A DNA stretch of 64,000 nucleotides from Paludibacter sp. GTDB lineage: Bacteria; Bacteroidota; Bacteroidia; Bacteroidales; Paludibacteraceae. Location: the NCBI GenBank assembly GCA_019163375.1, contig JAFLKK010000007.1, positions 283,813 to 347,812 of the forward strand. The letters are read 5' to 3'. This document shows, piece after piece, positions 50,537 to 59,143 of this stretch; position 1 is the stretch's first letter, and each line of letters starts with the position of its first letter. The translations under genes and the position numbers were made by a program. The notes under the pieces are model-generated. The model saw only the letters and a program-made list of their open reading frames with translations, was not told the origin of the DNA and made no database searches.

Positions 50537-51294
50537 AAATTATCTCTTATAACGTAAACGGCATTAGAGCCGCTCTTCAAAAGAATTTCACCGAATGGCT
50601 TACAGCCGAGAATCCAGATGTACTTTGCCTGCAAGAAACGAAAGCGCAACCGGATCAAATTGACACCATGATATTTGCCGAATTGGGATATACTTCTTAT
50701 CTGCATTCGGCCGAAAAAAAAGGATATAGCGGAGTAGCTATTATCACCAAACAGGCTCCCGACAAGGTTGTAATAGGAATGGATGTTCCCTTATATGACG
50801 GTGAAGGACGTGTTATCCGTGCCGATTTCGGTGATGTGACTGTTGTTTGTGTCTATATTCCTTCGGGTTCGTCGGGTGATTTACGTCAGGTATTCAAAAT
50901 GGAATTCCTGAAATCATTTGCTGTTTATATTGCCAATCTTCGGAAAACAAGGGACAATGTTGTTGTTTGCGGCGACTATAATATTTGTCATAAACCTATT
51001 GATATTAATCACCCTGAGCGTCAAAACGGTGTTTCGGGTTTTTTGCCCGAAGAGCGCGCCTGGCTGGATGAACTGGAGGCAAGTGGTATGGTAGATTCTT
51101 TTCGTATGTTCGACCAAAGTGCCGAGAAATACAGCTGGTGGAGTTACCGCGGTGGAGCGAGGTTTAGAAATGCAGGTTGGCGTATCGACTATCATTGGGT
51201 GAGCGAACCATTGCGCGAAAGGTTGACGTCTGCTGCTATACTTGACGGTGCTGTTCACTCCGATCATTGCCCGGTAGTAGTAGAACTGACCTGA
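50533..51294 (+). CDS. xth: Exodeoxyribonuclease III
   Basis: This AP-endonuclease and 3'-exonuclease is used in base-excision repair. The 253-residue product has the exonuclease-endonuclease-phosphatase fold: MKIISYNVNGIRAAL at the start, CLQETKAQPDQ (metal-binding Glu), VVCGDYNICHKPIDI near residue 140, WWSYRGGARFRNAGWRIDYH and the terminal SDHCPVVVE with the catalytic Asp-His. It overlaps mlaF by four bases, a coupling that joins lipid transport and DNA repair only by transcript. Confidence 0.96.
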   Translation: MKIISYNVNGIRAALQKNFTEWLTAENPDVLCLQETKAQPDQIDTMIFAELGYTSYLHSAEKKGYSGVAIITKQAPDKVVIGMDVPLYDGEGRVIRADFGDVTVVCVYIPSGSSGDLRQVFKMEFLKSFAVYIANLRKTRDNVVVCGDYNICHKPIDINHPERQNGVSGFLPEERAWLDELEASGMVDSFRMFDQSAEKYSWWSYRGGARFRNAGWRIDYHWVSEPLRERLTSAAILDGAVHSDHCPVVVELT

Positions 51295-51383
51295 TTACAT
51301 GCGTTTTCTTCTAAATATCTTGTTTTTAATGATAAAAAACAATAAATCTTGTACAAAGTGGTCGAGAAAACGAAAAATAAATT

Positions 51384-51391
51384 TAACTTTG
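51384..51391 (+). promoter_or_regulatory. Candidate -7 element for the DUF6242 lipoprotein gene
   Basis: TAACTTTG lies inside the longest open frame (from 51349) but upstream of the lipoprotein start at 51418, which supports the shorter product. Confidence 0.5.
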
Positions 51392-51417
51392 TCCTTTCAA
51401 AAATAATCCCTATCAAT

Positions 51418-52755
51418 ATGAAGTTCAATTTTCTTAAATTCATTTGTCTATTTTGCGTTGTTGTAGCTTTGTCTGCTTGTTTAAGCGATGATGAAACTAC
51501 CGTCACCAGTTCTACAAACCCACGCATGACAGCCTTTACTTTAGCTGGAAATGATTCCATTAAGACTGCAGTATTTACACTTAATGCAGACAGTGTGACT
51601 GTTGAGAATGTCGATTCATTGCCTTTTGGCACTCCGGTAAATAAAGCTATTCCAACTTTTACATTTGTGAGTAGTTACGGGGCTGTATACTACTTAAATG
51701 GATCTACAACTGCCAAATCGATTACAGGAAAGGATACAATTGATTTTAGTCTGCCGGTAAAAGTTATAAATAAAGCAGCTGACAATATAGCGGCAAAAGA
51801 ATATATTGTTAAGGTAAATGTTCACAAAGTGGAACCAAAATTATATGTGTGGAGTATGCTGCCTAATAGCGTTGGGGCAGCTAATCCGACGAGCCAGAAA
51901 GCAATTTATTTCAATAATAAACTTCTATATTATGCAAACGAAGCAGGGGTTGCCACCTTGTACACTTCAACCAATGGAGCAGCGTGGGCAGCAGCGACAC
52001 TAAGCGGTTTACCTGCTAATGCATCAATGGTCAACACGGTACAATTCGATGGAAAGCTTTTTTATACGCAGGATGGCGTGAAAATATACTCTTCGACTGA
52101 TGGGGCAACCTGGACAGTTGCTGATGTTTCGGCTGCGGATTACACCTTTAAAACCATATTGTTTTCCCTGAATGGAAATATTTGGGCTATTACTCAATCA
52201 AAAGTGGATTCGAAATATCATTTTGCAAGTTCGGTTGATGGTACTGTTTGGTTAATAAGGAATGAATTGCCTTCAAATTTTCCTCTGACAGATTTTGCTG
52301 CACTTTCTTTTACATCGCGTGTGGGTAACAAGGCAAAAGCGATTATTATTGGTGGTAAAAGTGCTAATGGTACGGTTTTGAATACTAATTGGAATACCGA
52401 AAATGGAGATTACTGGGTGAACTTTAACGAAAATTCGAATCACAGTAAATCATTGGATACATTGGCATTGGGTGCTTCGCTTATTGCTTACGACAGCAAA
52501 TTATTCGTGTTTGGGACTAAAACAACCAATGTTAAAGTAGCTCAATATAAAGTATCGTTAGACGAAGGTTTGACATGGAAAGCTCCTGATTCTACATATA
52601 ATAAATTGCCTATTAGTTATACACATAGAAATTATTCATCTGTAGTGGTAGGTAATTCAAATCGCATTTATATTATTGGAGGAAAGACCAACACAGCTAT
52701 TCTTACAGATGTTTGGACTGGGAAATTAAACAGTTTAGGTTTTATCAAGCAATAG
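51418..52755 (+). CDS. DUF6242-like lipoprotein with a beta-propeller-like domain
   Basis: Starting at 51418 gives 445 residues with a lipoprotein signal ending VALSACLSDDE, so the protein is lipid-anchored with acidic residues after the Cys, a pattern that in Bacteroidota favours surface export. The N-terminal part (about 25-135) is a beta domain with TAFTLAGNDSIKTAVFTLN. The C-terminal part (about 150-445) has repeated units such as LYTSTNGAAWAAATL, IYSSTDGATWTVADV and FASSVDGTVWLIRN, the S-x-D-G-x-x-W repeat of sialidase/kelch-like propellers. The last repeat ends RIYIIGGKTNTAI. The ligand is unknown. Confidence 0.75.
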   Translation: MKFNFLKFICLFCVVVALSACLSDDETTVTSSTNPRMTAFTLAGNDSIKTAVFTLNADSVTVENVDSLPFGTPVNKAIPTFTFVSSYGAVYYLNGSTTAKSITGKDTIDFSLPVKVINKAADNIAAKEYIVKVNVHKVEPKLYVWSMLPNSVGAANPTSQKAIYFNNKLLYYANEAGVATLYTSTNGAAWAAATLSGLPANASMVNTVQFDGKLFYTQDGVKIYSSTDGATWTVADVSAADYTFKTILFSLNGNIWAITQSKVDSKYHFASSVDGTVWLIRNELPSNFPLTDFAALSFTSRVGNKAKAIIIGGKSANGTVLNTNWNTENGDYWVNFNENSNHSKSLDTLALGASLIAYDSKLFVFGTKTTNVKVAQYKVSLDEGLTWKAPDSTYNKLPISYTHRNYSSVVVGNSNRIYIIGGKTNTAILTDVWTGKLNSLGFIKQ

Positions 52756-52775
52756 CCTGAATTAATGCTAGTTGA

Positions 52776-52815
52776 GAAAGTGATTTTGTCCGCAAAATCA
52801 CTTTCTTCATTTTTT
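52776..52815 (+). terminator. Intrinsic terminator after the DUF6242 gene
   Basis: A perfect 13-bp stem GAAAGTGATTTTG / CAAAATCACTTTC with a 4-base loop, followed by TTCATTTTTT. Confidence 0.85.
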
Positions 52816-52840
52816 AGCCATCCATTACTGAAATTTTGCT

Positions 52841-52848
52841 TACTTTTG
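52841..52848 (+). promoter_or_regulatory. Candidate -7 element for the small gene and TonB receptor
   Basis: TACTTTTG lies between the terminator at 52776 and the start at 52874, so the leader is only about 20 bases. No clear -33 TTTG is present. Confidence 0.55.
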
Positions 52849-52873
52849 CACTTTCTAAAAAAGCACAATAACC

Positions 52874-53209
52874 ATGAATAAAAAAACGCAACCTACAAAT
52901 TCAACTCTTCGCTTCCGTCGTTGGAGCAGAGTGGGGTATGCTGTGTTTTGTAGTTTGTCTTGTTGTGTATCAATAGGTGCGCTTGCTATTTCGGTTTCCG
53001 ACAAAACGCTTCAGAAGTCAGAAGGAATTTCAATGACCCGTGTTCATTCGACTCTCACTACTGCCGATGGAAGCGAGAATGACCCGGTCGATGATGAGGT
53101 GGAGGCAACGCTTCAGCAAGCCATTATTGTATCTTTATCCGAAATGTCATCAGACAGTGCTGCAGCGCTTCGTCTGACTACATCATATATTATTAACTGT
53201 AACGGTTGA
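52874..53209 (+). CDS. Short protein upstream of a TonB receptor, unknown function
   Basis: This 111-residue protein opens with a basic stretch (TLRFRRWSRVGYAVFCSL), then a short hydrophobic Cys-rich part (SCCVSIGALAISV) and an acidic, soluble C-terminal half (ENDPVDDEVEATLQQ). The R-R-W-S-R-x-G-Y-A-x-F motif is, as I recall, shared by short Bacteroidales proteins encoded directly before TonB-dependent receptors; I cannot name a function. The stop codon lies inside a strong terminator-like hairpin that separates it from the receptor gene. It could be a leader-type or regulatory protein. Confidence 0.6.
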   Translation: MNKKTQPTNSTLRFRRWSRVGYAVFCSLSCCVSIGALAISVSDKTLQKSEGISMTRVHSTLTTADGSENDPVDDEVEATLQQAIIVSLSEMSSDSAAALRLTTSYIINCNG

Positions 53210-53238
53210 GGTGGATTTTCCACTTCAACCGTTTTTTT
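53201..53238 (+). terminator. Terminator-like hairpin between the small gene and the receptor
   Basis: AACGGTTGAGGTGGA (53201-53215) pairs, with one G-U pair, with TCCACTTCAACCGTT (53219-53233), followed by a run of T to 53238. The stem includes the small gene's stop codon and ends 17 bases before the receptor start, so it may work as an attenuator. Confidence 0.75.
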
Positions 53239-53249
53239 ATTTTACTAAG

Positions 53250-55166
53250 ATGAAAAAAAACTTTCTACTTTATTCGTTTTCGCTTTTGTTTTGTCTGCCA
53301 TCGCTTTTTGCGCAGCAAAGAAATGATTCTGCATCGGTAAACCTTCAGGATGTGGAAGTAAATGCAACCAGGAATAAGCTTTATTCGGAAATGGGTCGTA
53401 TCCTTACCGTTATTGATAAAAACGAGATATCCCGTTCGTCGGTTCAAAGCATAGATCAGTTATTGGATTATGTTGCGGGCATTGACATTCGCCAACGTGG
53501 AACGAATGGCACACAAGCCGATATTAGTATCCGTGGCGGATCGTTCGATCAGGTGTTGATTTTGCTAAACGGTGTAAATATCACCGATCCGCAAACAGGG
53601 CATTTTAATCTGGATATACCGGTTGATTTGTCGGATGTGACACGCGTAGAGATTCTACAAGGTTCATCGGCTCGCGTGCTTGGACCGAATGCCTTTAGCG
53701 GTGCAATAAATATTGTGACGGAAAAGACTGGCAAATCGGCTTTAAATGCCGAATTGAGTGCCGGTAGCTTTCATAACTACGGACAATCCGTTTCAGGTAA
53801 TTGGGGTAACGACAAAATTCATTCGTTCGCATCTGTATCTCACAGGAGCAGTGCAGGTTATATGGCGAATACCGATTTTGATGTATTGAACGCTTTTTCT
53901 CAATCGGTGTTGAATACTCGAACTGCAGGAAAGTTTGATTTGCAACTGTCGGCTCAGCAAAAATCTTTTGGCGCTAATAGTTTCTATTCGTTGGCTTATC
54001 CAAATCAGTTTGAGAGTTCTAAAACCTTTATGACAGCCCTGAACTGGTCACTTACCAAAGGTCGTTTGACTCTGAATGCACAAGCCTCATGGCGTCGTCA
54101 CCACGACCGATTCGAGTTGTTCCGCGATTTTACAGGAGCAGCCTCGTGGTATAAAACCCACAATTACCACATGACCGATGTGACGGGAGCTAGAGCGTCG
54201 GCATCGTACTTGTCTACGCTTGGTAAAACTACACTTGGTATTGAAGCACGCAACGAGCACATATACAGCAATGTGCTTGGAACTGCCATTGATTCAATGC
54301 GTGCACCGTTGGAAACAAATGGTTATTTCACCAGAGAAAATAACCGTCTACTAGAAACCGCGTTTTTGGATCATGCTGTGAACATAAATAAATGGTATTT
54401 TTCAGCCGGAGCAGCAGCGACTCATTCGGCTGTGTTTGGTTGGAATGGCTATGGAGGTATTGATGTGGCGTATGCCTTCAATGACAATTTCCGTGTTTTT
54501 GCTGATGCCAACTCGGCAGTGCGCCTTCCTACTTTTACTGATTTATACTACAAAAGTGCAACTCAACTGGCCAATCCAAACCTGCAGCCTGAGAAATCGC
54601 AAACGGTAGAAATCGGAAGCAAAATAAGACAAACCAATTGGAAACTGGATGCAACAGCTTATTACCGCATGGGGCAAAATGTGATTGACTGGGTGAAAGC
54701 ACCAACAGCCACTGTTTGGGAAAGCAAGAACCTAACCGAAGTTAATGCATTAGGTGCTGATGTAACCTTTGCTTATTATTTTCAACAATCATTTGTGAAG
54801 AAAATAGGTGTGGCCTATTCTTATTTAAAAATGGATAAGAGTGCAGATCAGCTTGATTCGAAATATGTGCTTGATTATTTGAAAAATAAAATAACCGTAT
54901 CGGTTGATCATTCTATTTGGAATCGTTTGTCGGCCTGTTGGCAGCTGGGATACCTTGATAGAGCGGGGAGTTATACCGATGCAAACAAAGTATTGCAGAA
55001 ATTTTCGCCATACGCTATGCTCGATTGCCGACTGTTGTGGAACGATAAGCACTTTGATGTATTTGCCGATATGAACAATATTTTCAATAAGTCTTATGCC
55101 GATTACGGTGGACTGACTCAGCCCGGTAGAAATGTAAATGTAGGCGTTCGATTGAAACTGAATTAA
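53250..55166 (+). CDS. TonB-dependent receptor, BtuB-like
   Basis: Starting at 53250 (MKKNFLLYSFSLLF) gives 638 residues and a signal peptide ending SLFAQQ; the frame opens 13 codons earlier inside the hairpin region. A TonB-box-like QDVEVNA is followed by a plug (about 35-160: QSIDQLLDYVAGIDIRQRG, DISIRGGSFDQVLILLNGV, VEILQGSSARVLGPNAFSGAINI) and a 22-strand-type barrel with NPNLQPEKSQTVEIG near residue 440. The length and plug resemble cobamide receptors (BtuB-like), but no cobalamin riboswitch or transport genes are near. The substrate is therefore open. Confidence 0.88.
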   Translation: MKKNFLLYSFSLLFCLPSLFAQQRNDSASVNLQDVEVNATRNKLYSEMGRILTVIDKNEISRSSVQSIDQLLDYVAGIDIRQRGTNGTQADISIRGGSFDQVLILLNGVNITDPQTGHFNLDIPVDLSDVTRVEILQGSSARVLGPNAFSGAINIVTEKTGKSALNAELSAGSFHNYGQSVSGNWGNDKIHSFASVSHRSSAGYMANTDFDVLNAFSQSVLNTRTAGKFDLQLSAQQKSFGANSFYSLAYPNQFESSKTFMTALNWSLTKGRLTLNAQASWRRHHDRFELFRDFTGAASWYKTHNYHMTDVTGARASASYLSTLGKTTLGIEARNEHIYSNVLGTAIDSMRAPLETNGYFTRENNRLLETAFLDHAVNINKWYFSAGAAATHSAVFGWNGYGGIDVAYAFNDNFRVFADANSAVRLPTFTDLYYKSATQLANPNLQPEKSQTVEIGSKIRQTNWKLDATAYYRMGQNVIDWVKAPTATVWESKNLTEVNALGADVTFAYYFQQSFVKKIGVAYSYLKMDKSADQLDSKYVLDYLKNKITVSVDHSIWNRLSACWQLGYLDRAGSYTDANKVLQKFSPYAMLDCRLLWNDKHFDVFADMNNIFNKSYADYGGLTQPGRNVNVGVRLKLN

Positions 55167-55168
55167 TT

Positions 55169-55209
55169 AAAAAAGGCGAATGTAACAATGAATTACATTC
55201 GCCTTTTTT
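55169..55209. terminator. Bidirectional terminator between convergent genes
   Basis: A perfect 17-bp stem (55169-55185 with 55193-55209, core GGCGAATGTAA / TTACATTCGCC) with T-runs on both strands. It closes the TonB receptor gene and the LTA-synthase-like gene. Confidence 0.9.
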
Positions 55210-55221
55210 CTTTCGTTTAAT

Positions 55222-57171
55222 TTATCTGTTCGGCAACAATCTATTGTCCAACATTCTGTTATTGTACTGTTGAATAAAAGCCTTCACATCCAAAGTCAGT
55301 GAGTCGGCAAGGGCTTTATTGGCAGTCAACAAGTTGTTTGATAGTCTTTCGTCGTTCTTGAAATCAAACATGGAGACTGCTTTTTGTCCATCAAAGCGCA
55401 ACAGGTACTTGTCTTTCAGTAATTGATAAAATCCGTTTTTATAATTTACCACAATGTATTTGTCGCTCGGGCGGTGGAATGTGTCGAAACCAAACGAGAA
55501 ATAGGGTTTGTCATAGTTCAGGAACCCCAGAATTGACGGCATAATGTCGGCTTGCTGCACTATGTCTGTTTGATTGTATTCTTTTTTAATCTGTCCACCC
55601 GGAGTATAAAAGATGATTGGAACCGCAAAATGATTCAGATCGGTTTTGTATTTCTCCAGATACTTTTGATTGGTATGATCGGCAGTAATCACAAAAAGCG
55701 TATTTTTAAACCATGGCATTCTAGACGCAGCTTTAAAAAATTTGCGCAAAGCCATATCAGTGTAACCGATGCACTGGTGAATAGGTATGTTCCCCAACGG
55801 GAATTTGCCTTCGTAGCGCTTTGGCACTTTGTAAGGATCGTGTGACGAAACAGAAAAAATGGTCGTCATGAACGGTTGTTTGAAAGTACCCATCTTGCGT
55901 GCATAGAACTGGAAAAACTCCTCGTCCCATATTCCCCATATATTGTCAAAGTCAGCATCGTTATTGTATTCGGTTTTGCCAAAATAGGCATCGTATCCGG
56001 TTAGATTGGCAAAGGCCTGGAAGCCCATAGAACCATTGGGCGCACCATGAAAATAGGCCGAATAATAGCCTTTCGGTTTTAGCAGGCTTGCAATGCTGTT
56101 TATACTATTATTAGTAGCGTAACGCGTTGTAATAAAGGGCTCTACCATGTATGGAATACTGCACAGGATAGACGGCATGGCATCAATCGACTTTTGTCCG
56201 CTGGCATACGAATATTTGAACGTAAGACTTTGGTTTATCAACGAATCCATAAATGGAGTGTAGCCTTTGTAGGCGGGTTTTATGTCTTTGTTGTAAAAAC
56301 CGTAGTACTCCTTACCATTACTTTCGAGGATCATGATAACCACATTCATTGGTTTGAACGCTCCGTCGGCCGAACTCGTTCTTACAGGGTTATAATGATT
56401 TGCCAACACTTTTTCGTCTTCGAAGAAGGTTCCACGCTTCAAATCTACAATTTCAATTGTTTTCAGAAGTGTAAACGGTGTGTTCAGAACAATATTTACT
56501 TCCAATGGATTCTTGGTGTAGTCGCCTGAATTGCTGAGTGTAATCGGGCGTGTACTGTGTCTGAAGCCACCCCTTACACCAGCTACAAAGAGTCCAGAGA
56601 ATATGGCTAGAAGCAATAACCCTTTGGGATAATAAAATAGTGGTTTGCTAAATTTAGATGGACGTTGAACAAAGCTACCATACATTTTTTTCATCGCATA
56701 TATAGCCAATACAAAGAGAAGGGCAATATACCAATAGGTAAGAATGAAATGGGCAAGAAGCTTAAATCCTTGTGTCTCGTTTTGGAATTCTTTGAATACA
56801 TTGAAGGTGGTGCGACGAAGCGTAAACCGAAAATAAACAATGTCTATACAATTTGCCAGTAAAGTAATTGAGTTGCAGACAATAAATATCCATTCGAGCG
56901 TTTTTTGATAGACTTTATTGTACCTGAATTTAAAAGGGATAATGCAGAGAATGATAAAAAGGGCATTGGTATAAAGCATAGCCACAAGGTCGAATTTTAG
57001 TCCACCCAAAGCCATTCGCATATAGTCTACAAACGTTACCTGTTCAAAAAGATCCCGGTTGAGGGTAAAAAATATGATTCGGAGTATAGAATAAAACAAC
57101 ATGGCCAGACCAAGTCTGGCGACAAATTTAAAATACCAATTTGTGTTGAGATGTTTAAGTTTTTGAAACAT
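55222..57171 (-). CDS. LTA-synthase family sulfatase-type membrane protein
   Basis: This 649-residue protein has five N-terminal membrane helices (about 15-190) and an extracytoplasmic alkaline-phosphatase-fold domain (about 255-600). The metal and active-site parts are visible: MILESNGKEYYGF, the probable nucleophile Ser328 in ASGQKSIDAMPS, and FVITADHTNQ. Gram-positive relatives polymerise glycerol phosphate; in Bacteroidota, which lack lipoteichoic acid, such proteins are thought to transfer phospho-groups to surface glycans or lipids. The exact donor is unknown. A consensus promoter lies at 57208-57238. Confidence 0.85.
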   Translation of the reverse strand: MFQKLKHLNTNWYFKFVARLGLAMLFYSILRIIFFTLNRDLFEQVTFVDYMRMALGGLKFDLVAMLYTNALFIILCIIPFKFRYNKVYQKTLEWIFIVCNSITLLANCIDIVYFRFTLRRTTFNVFKEFQNETQGFKLLAHFILTYWYIALLFVLAIYAMKKMYGSFVQRPSKFSKPLFYYPKGLLLLAIFSGLFVAGVRGGFRHSTRPITLSNSGDYTKNPLEVNIVLNTPFTLLKTIEIVDLKRGTFFEDEKVLANHYNPVRTSSADGAFKPMNVVIMILESNGKEYYGFYNKDIKPAYKGYTPFMDSLINQSLTFKYSYASGQKSIDAMPSILCSIPYMVEPFITTRYATNNSINSIASLLKPKGYYSAYFHGAPNGSMGFQAFANLTGYDAYFGKTEYNNDADFDNIWGIWDEEFFQFYARKMGTFKQPFMTTIFSVSSHDPYKVPKRYEGKFPLGNIPIHQCIGYTDMALRKFFKAASRMPWFKNTLFVITADHTNQKYLEKYKTDLNHFAVPIIFYTPGGQIKKEYNQTDIVQQADIMPSILGFLNYDKPYFSFGFDTFHRPSDKYIVVNYKNGFYQLLKDKYLLRFDGQKAVSMFDFKNDERLSNNLLTANKALADSLTLDVKAFIQQYNNRMLDNRLLPNR

Positions 57172-57207
57172 GAGTACTTTTAATTCAAAGAGATTACAAA
57201 TGAGCTA

Positions 57208-57238
57208 CAAAAGTACTACGATATTCCAGTCATTCAAA
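57208..57238 (-). promoter_or_regulatory. Promoter of the LTA-synthase-like gene
   Basis: On the minus strand, TTTG (57238-57235), a 19-base spacer and TACTTTTG (57215-57208), an exact consensus match 37 bases before the start codon. Confidence 0.75.
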
Positions 57239-57271
57239 GTTTCGTTACAATTAGTTAACATATAAATACAA

Positions 57272-57303
57272 AAAGAGTGAGCAGAAAGATCCACTCACTC
57301 TTT
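57272..57303 (-). terminator. Intrinsic terminator after the fumarase gene
   Basis: AAAGAGTGAG (57272-57281) pairs perfectly with CTCACTCTTT (57294-57303), followed by T-rich sequence on the minus strand. It lies 25 bases beyond the fumarase stop. Confidence 0.8.
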
Positions 57304-57327
57304 AAAAAAGAGATTAGAAGTCAAATG

Positions 57328-58959
57328 CTAGCAAACCATTGTTGGTTTAATTTGCTTGAAAAAATCATTTCCTTTGTCATCAACAAGAATAAATGCCGGG
57401 AAATTCTCCACTTCAATTTTCCAGATAGCTTCCATTCCTAACTCAGGATATTCCAAACATTCCACTTTTTTAATGTTTTGTTGCGCCAAAATAGCTGCTG
57501 GACCACCAATAGAACCAAGGTAGAAACCACCGTATTTCTTACATGCATCAGTTACCTGCTGGGTGCGGTTTCCTTTGGCAATCATGATTAAGCTGCCGCC
57601 GTTTTCTTGGAATAAGTCCACATACGAATCCATACGACCGGCTGTGGTTGGGCCAAATGAACCGGAAGGCATTCCTTTAGGTGTTTTAGCAGGACCTGCA
57701 TAATAAATAGGGTGATCTTTCACATATTGTGGAAGTGGTTTGCCGGCGTCAATCAATTCTTTCAGCTTAGCATGAGCAATATCACGACCAACAACAATAG
57801 TTCCATTCAATGACAAACGAGTTGCAACAGGATATTTCGATAAAATAGTCAGAATATCTTTCATTGGCATATTCAAATCGATTTTTACTGCGTTGCCTTC
57901 GCCTTCGTTGCGCAATTCTTCAGGAATCAATGCGCCCGGATTGTCTTCCATTTTCTCAACCCAAACACCGTCTTTGGTTATTTTACCTTTGATATTACGG
58001 TCGGCAGAGCACGAAACAGCCATACCCACAAAGCAAGAAGCACCATGACGCGACAAACGAATGATGCGTACGTCGTGAGCAAAGTATTTACCTCCAAACT
58101 GAGCCCCGAAACCCGAAGCCTGTGCTTGTTTCAAGATTTTTTGTTCCATTTCCACATCGCGGAAAGCTTGTCCTAGTTCGTTTCCTTCGGTTGGCAATTC
58201 GTCGTAATATTTTGTCGAAGCCAATTTTACTGTTTTCATACAAGCATCAGCCGATGTTCCGCCAATAACGAAAGCAATATGGTAAGGTGGACAAGCCGCA
58301 GTACCCAATGTTTTCATTTTTTCGGTAAGGAATTTCTCCAACGAAGCTGGGTTCAACAGCGCTTTTGTTTCCTGGAATAGGTATGATTTGTTGGCCGAAC
58401 CACCACCTTTGGCAATAAATAAGAATTTGTAATCGTTACCATGACCTGCCACTAAGTCGATTTGAGCAGGAAGATTGGTACCTGTGTTTATCTCATCGTA
58501 CATGTTCAAAGCCGCATTTTGAGAGTAGCGCAGGTTCTCTTCGGTATACGTTTCGTAGATGCCTTTCGATAGGGCTTCTTCGTCGGTTCCGTTAGTCCAC
58601 ACATTGCTTCCTTTTTTTGCGTAAACGGTAGCTGTACCGGTATCCTGACAGAAAGGAAGAATGCCTTTAGCCGAGATTTCTGCATTGCGAAGCATGGTTA
58701 GCGCCACGTATTTATCGTTCTCGCTAGCCTCAGGGTCAGCCAGAATAGCTGCTACCTGCGCCTGGTGTGCAGGGCGGAGCAAGAACGAGCAATCGCGCAT
58801 GGCAGCACGAGCCAATTCGGTCATTGCTTCCGGTTCTACTTTCAGGATTTCTTGTCCGTCAAACTTCGATACCGAAACATGCTCTTTGGTAAGCAAATAG
58901 TATTCGGTTGTGTCTTTTCCCAATGGAAATGTTTCCTGGTACTTAAATTCTTTTGCCAT
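57328..58959 (-). CDS. Fumarate hydratase, class I (iron-sulfur)
   Basis: This enzyme interconverts fumarate and malate. In anaerobes it often runs towards fumarate for respiration or propionate formation. The 543-residue single chain joins the alpha and beta parts of class I fumarases. Candidate cluster Cys lie in [14 protein letters not shown] near residue 138, [16 protein letters not shown] near 236 and [16 protein letters not shown] near 320. The C-terminal half carries [15 protein letters not shown] and [25 protein letters not shown], typical of the beta part. The oxygen-labile iron-sulfur type fits an anaerobic host. A -7-like TAATTTTG lies at 59013-59006. It is monocistronic. Confidence 0.95.
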   Translation of the reverse strand: MAKEFKYQETFPLGKDTTEYYLLTKEHVSVSKFDGQEILKVEPEAMTELARAAMRDCSFLLRPAHQAQVAAILADPEASENDKYVALTMLRNAEISAKGILPFCQDTGTATVYAKKGSNVWTNGTDEEALSKGIYETYTEENLRYSQNAALNMYDEINTGTNLPAQIDLVAGHGNDYKFLFIAKGGGSANKSYLFQETKALLNPASLEKFLTEKMKTLGTAACPPYHIAFVIGGTSADACMKTVKLASTKYYDELPTEGNELGQAFRDVEMEQKILKQAQASGFGAQFGGKYFAHDVRIIRLSRHGASCFVGMAVSCSADRNIKGKITKDGVWVEKMEDNPGALIPEELRNEGEGNAVKIDLNMPMKDILTILSKYPVATRLSLNGTIVVGRDIAHAKLKELIDAGKPLPQYVKDHPIYYAGPAKTPKGMPSGSFGPTTAGRMDSYVDLFQENGGSLIMIAKGNRTQQVTDACKKYGGFYLGSIGGPAAILAQQNIKKVECLEYPELGMEAIWKIEVENFPAFILVDDKGNDFFKQIKPTMVC

Positions 58960-59074
58960 TTTAGTTGTATATTAATCAGTTATAATTGACGATTGAAATG
59001 AGTCGCAAAATTACGGAAATTTTTCTGTAATTGTTTTCAAAAAAACAAAAATCCTATTAAATTGAAGGTCGTAG

Positions 59075-59120
59075 AAAAAGAATGTCCGAAAACTCACTTG
59101 AATTTTCGGACATTCTTTTT
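59075..59120 (-). terminator. Intrinsic terminator after parC
   Basis: A perfect 18-bp stem (59075-59092 with 59103-59120, core GAATGTCCGAAAA / TTTTCGGACATTC) with T-runs on both strands, 24 bases beyond the parC stop. Confidence 0.9.
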
Positions 59121-59143
59121 TTTTATTTTGGAGAATTGATGAT

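Noticed and set aside
52806-52873. Cobalamin riboswitch before the BtuB-like receptor pair
   Set aside because: Only about 70 bases lie between the upstream terminator and the start of the small gene, too short for the element, and no B12-box-like core is visible.
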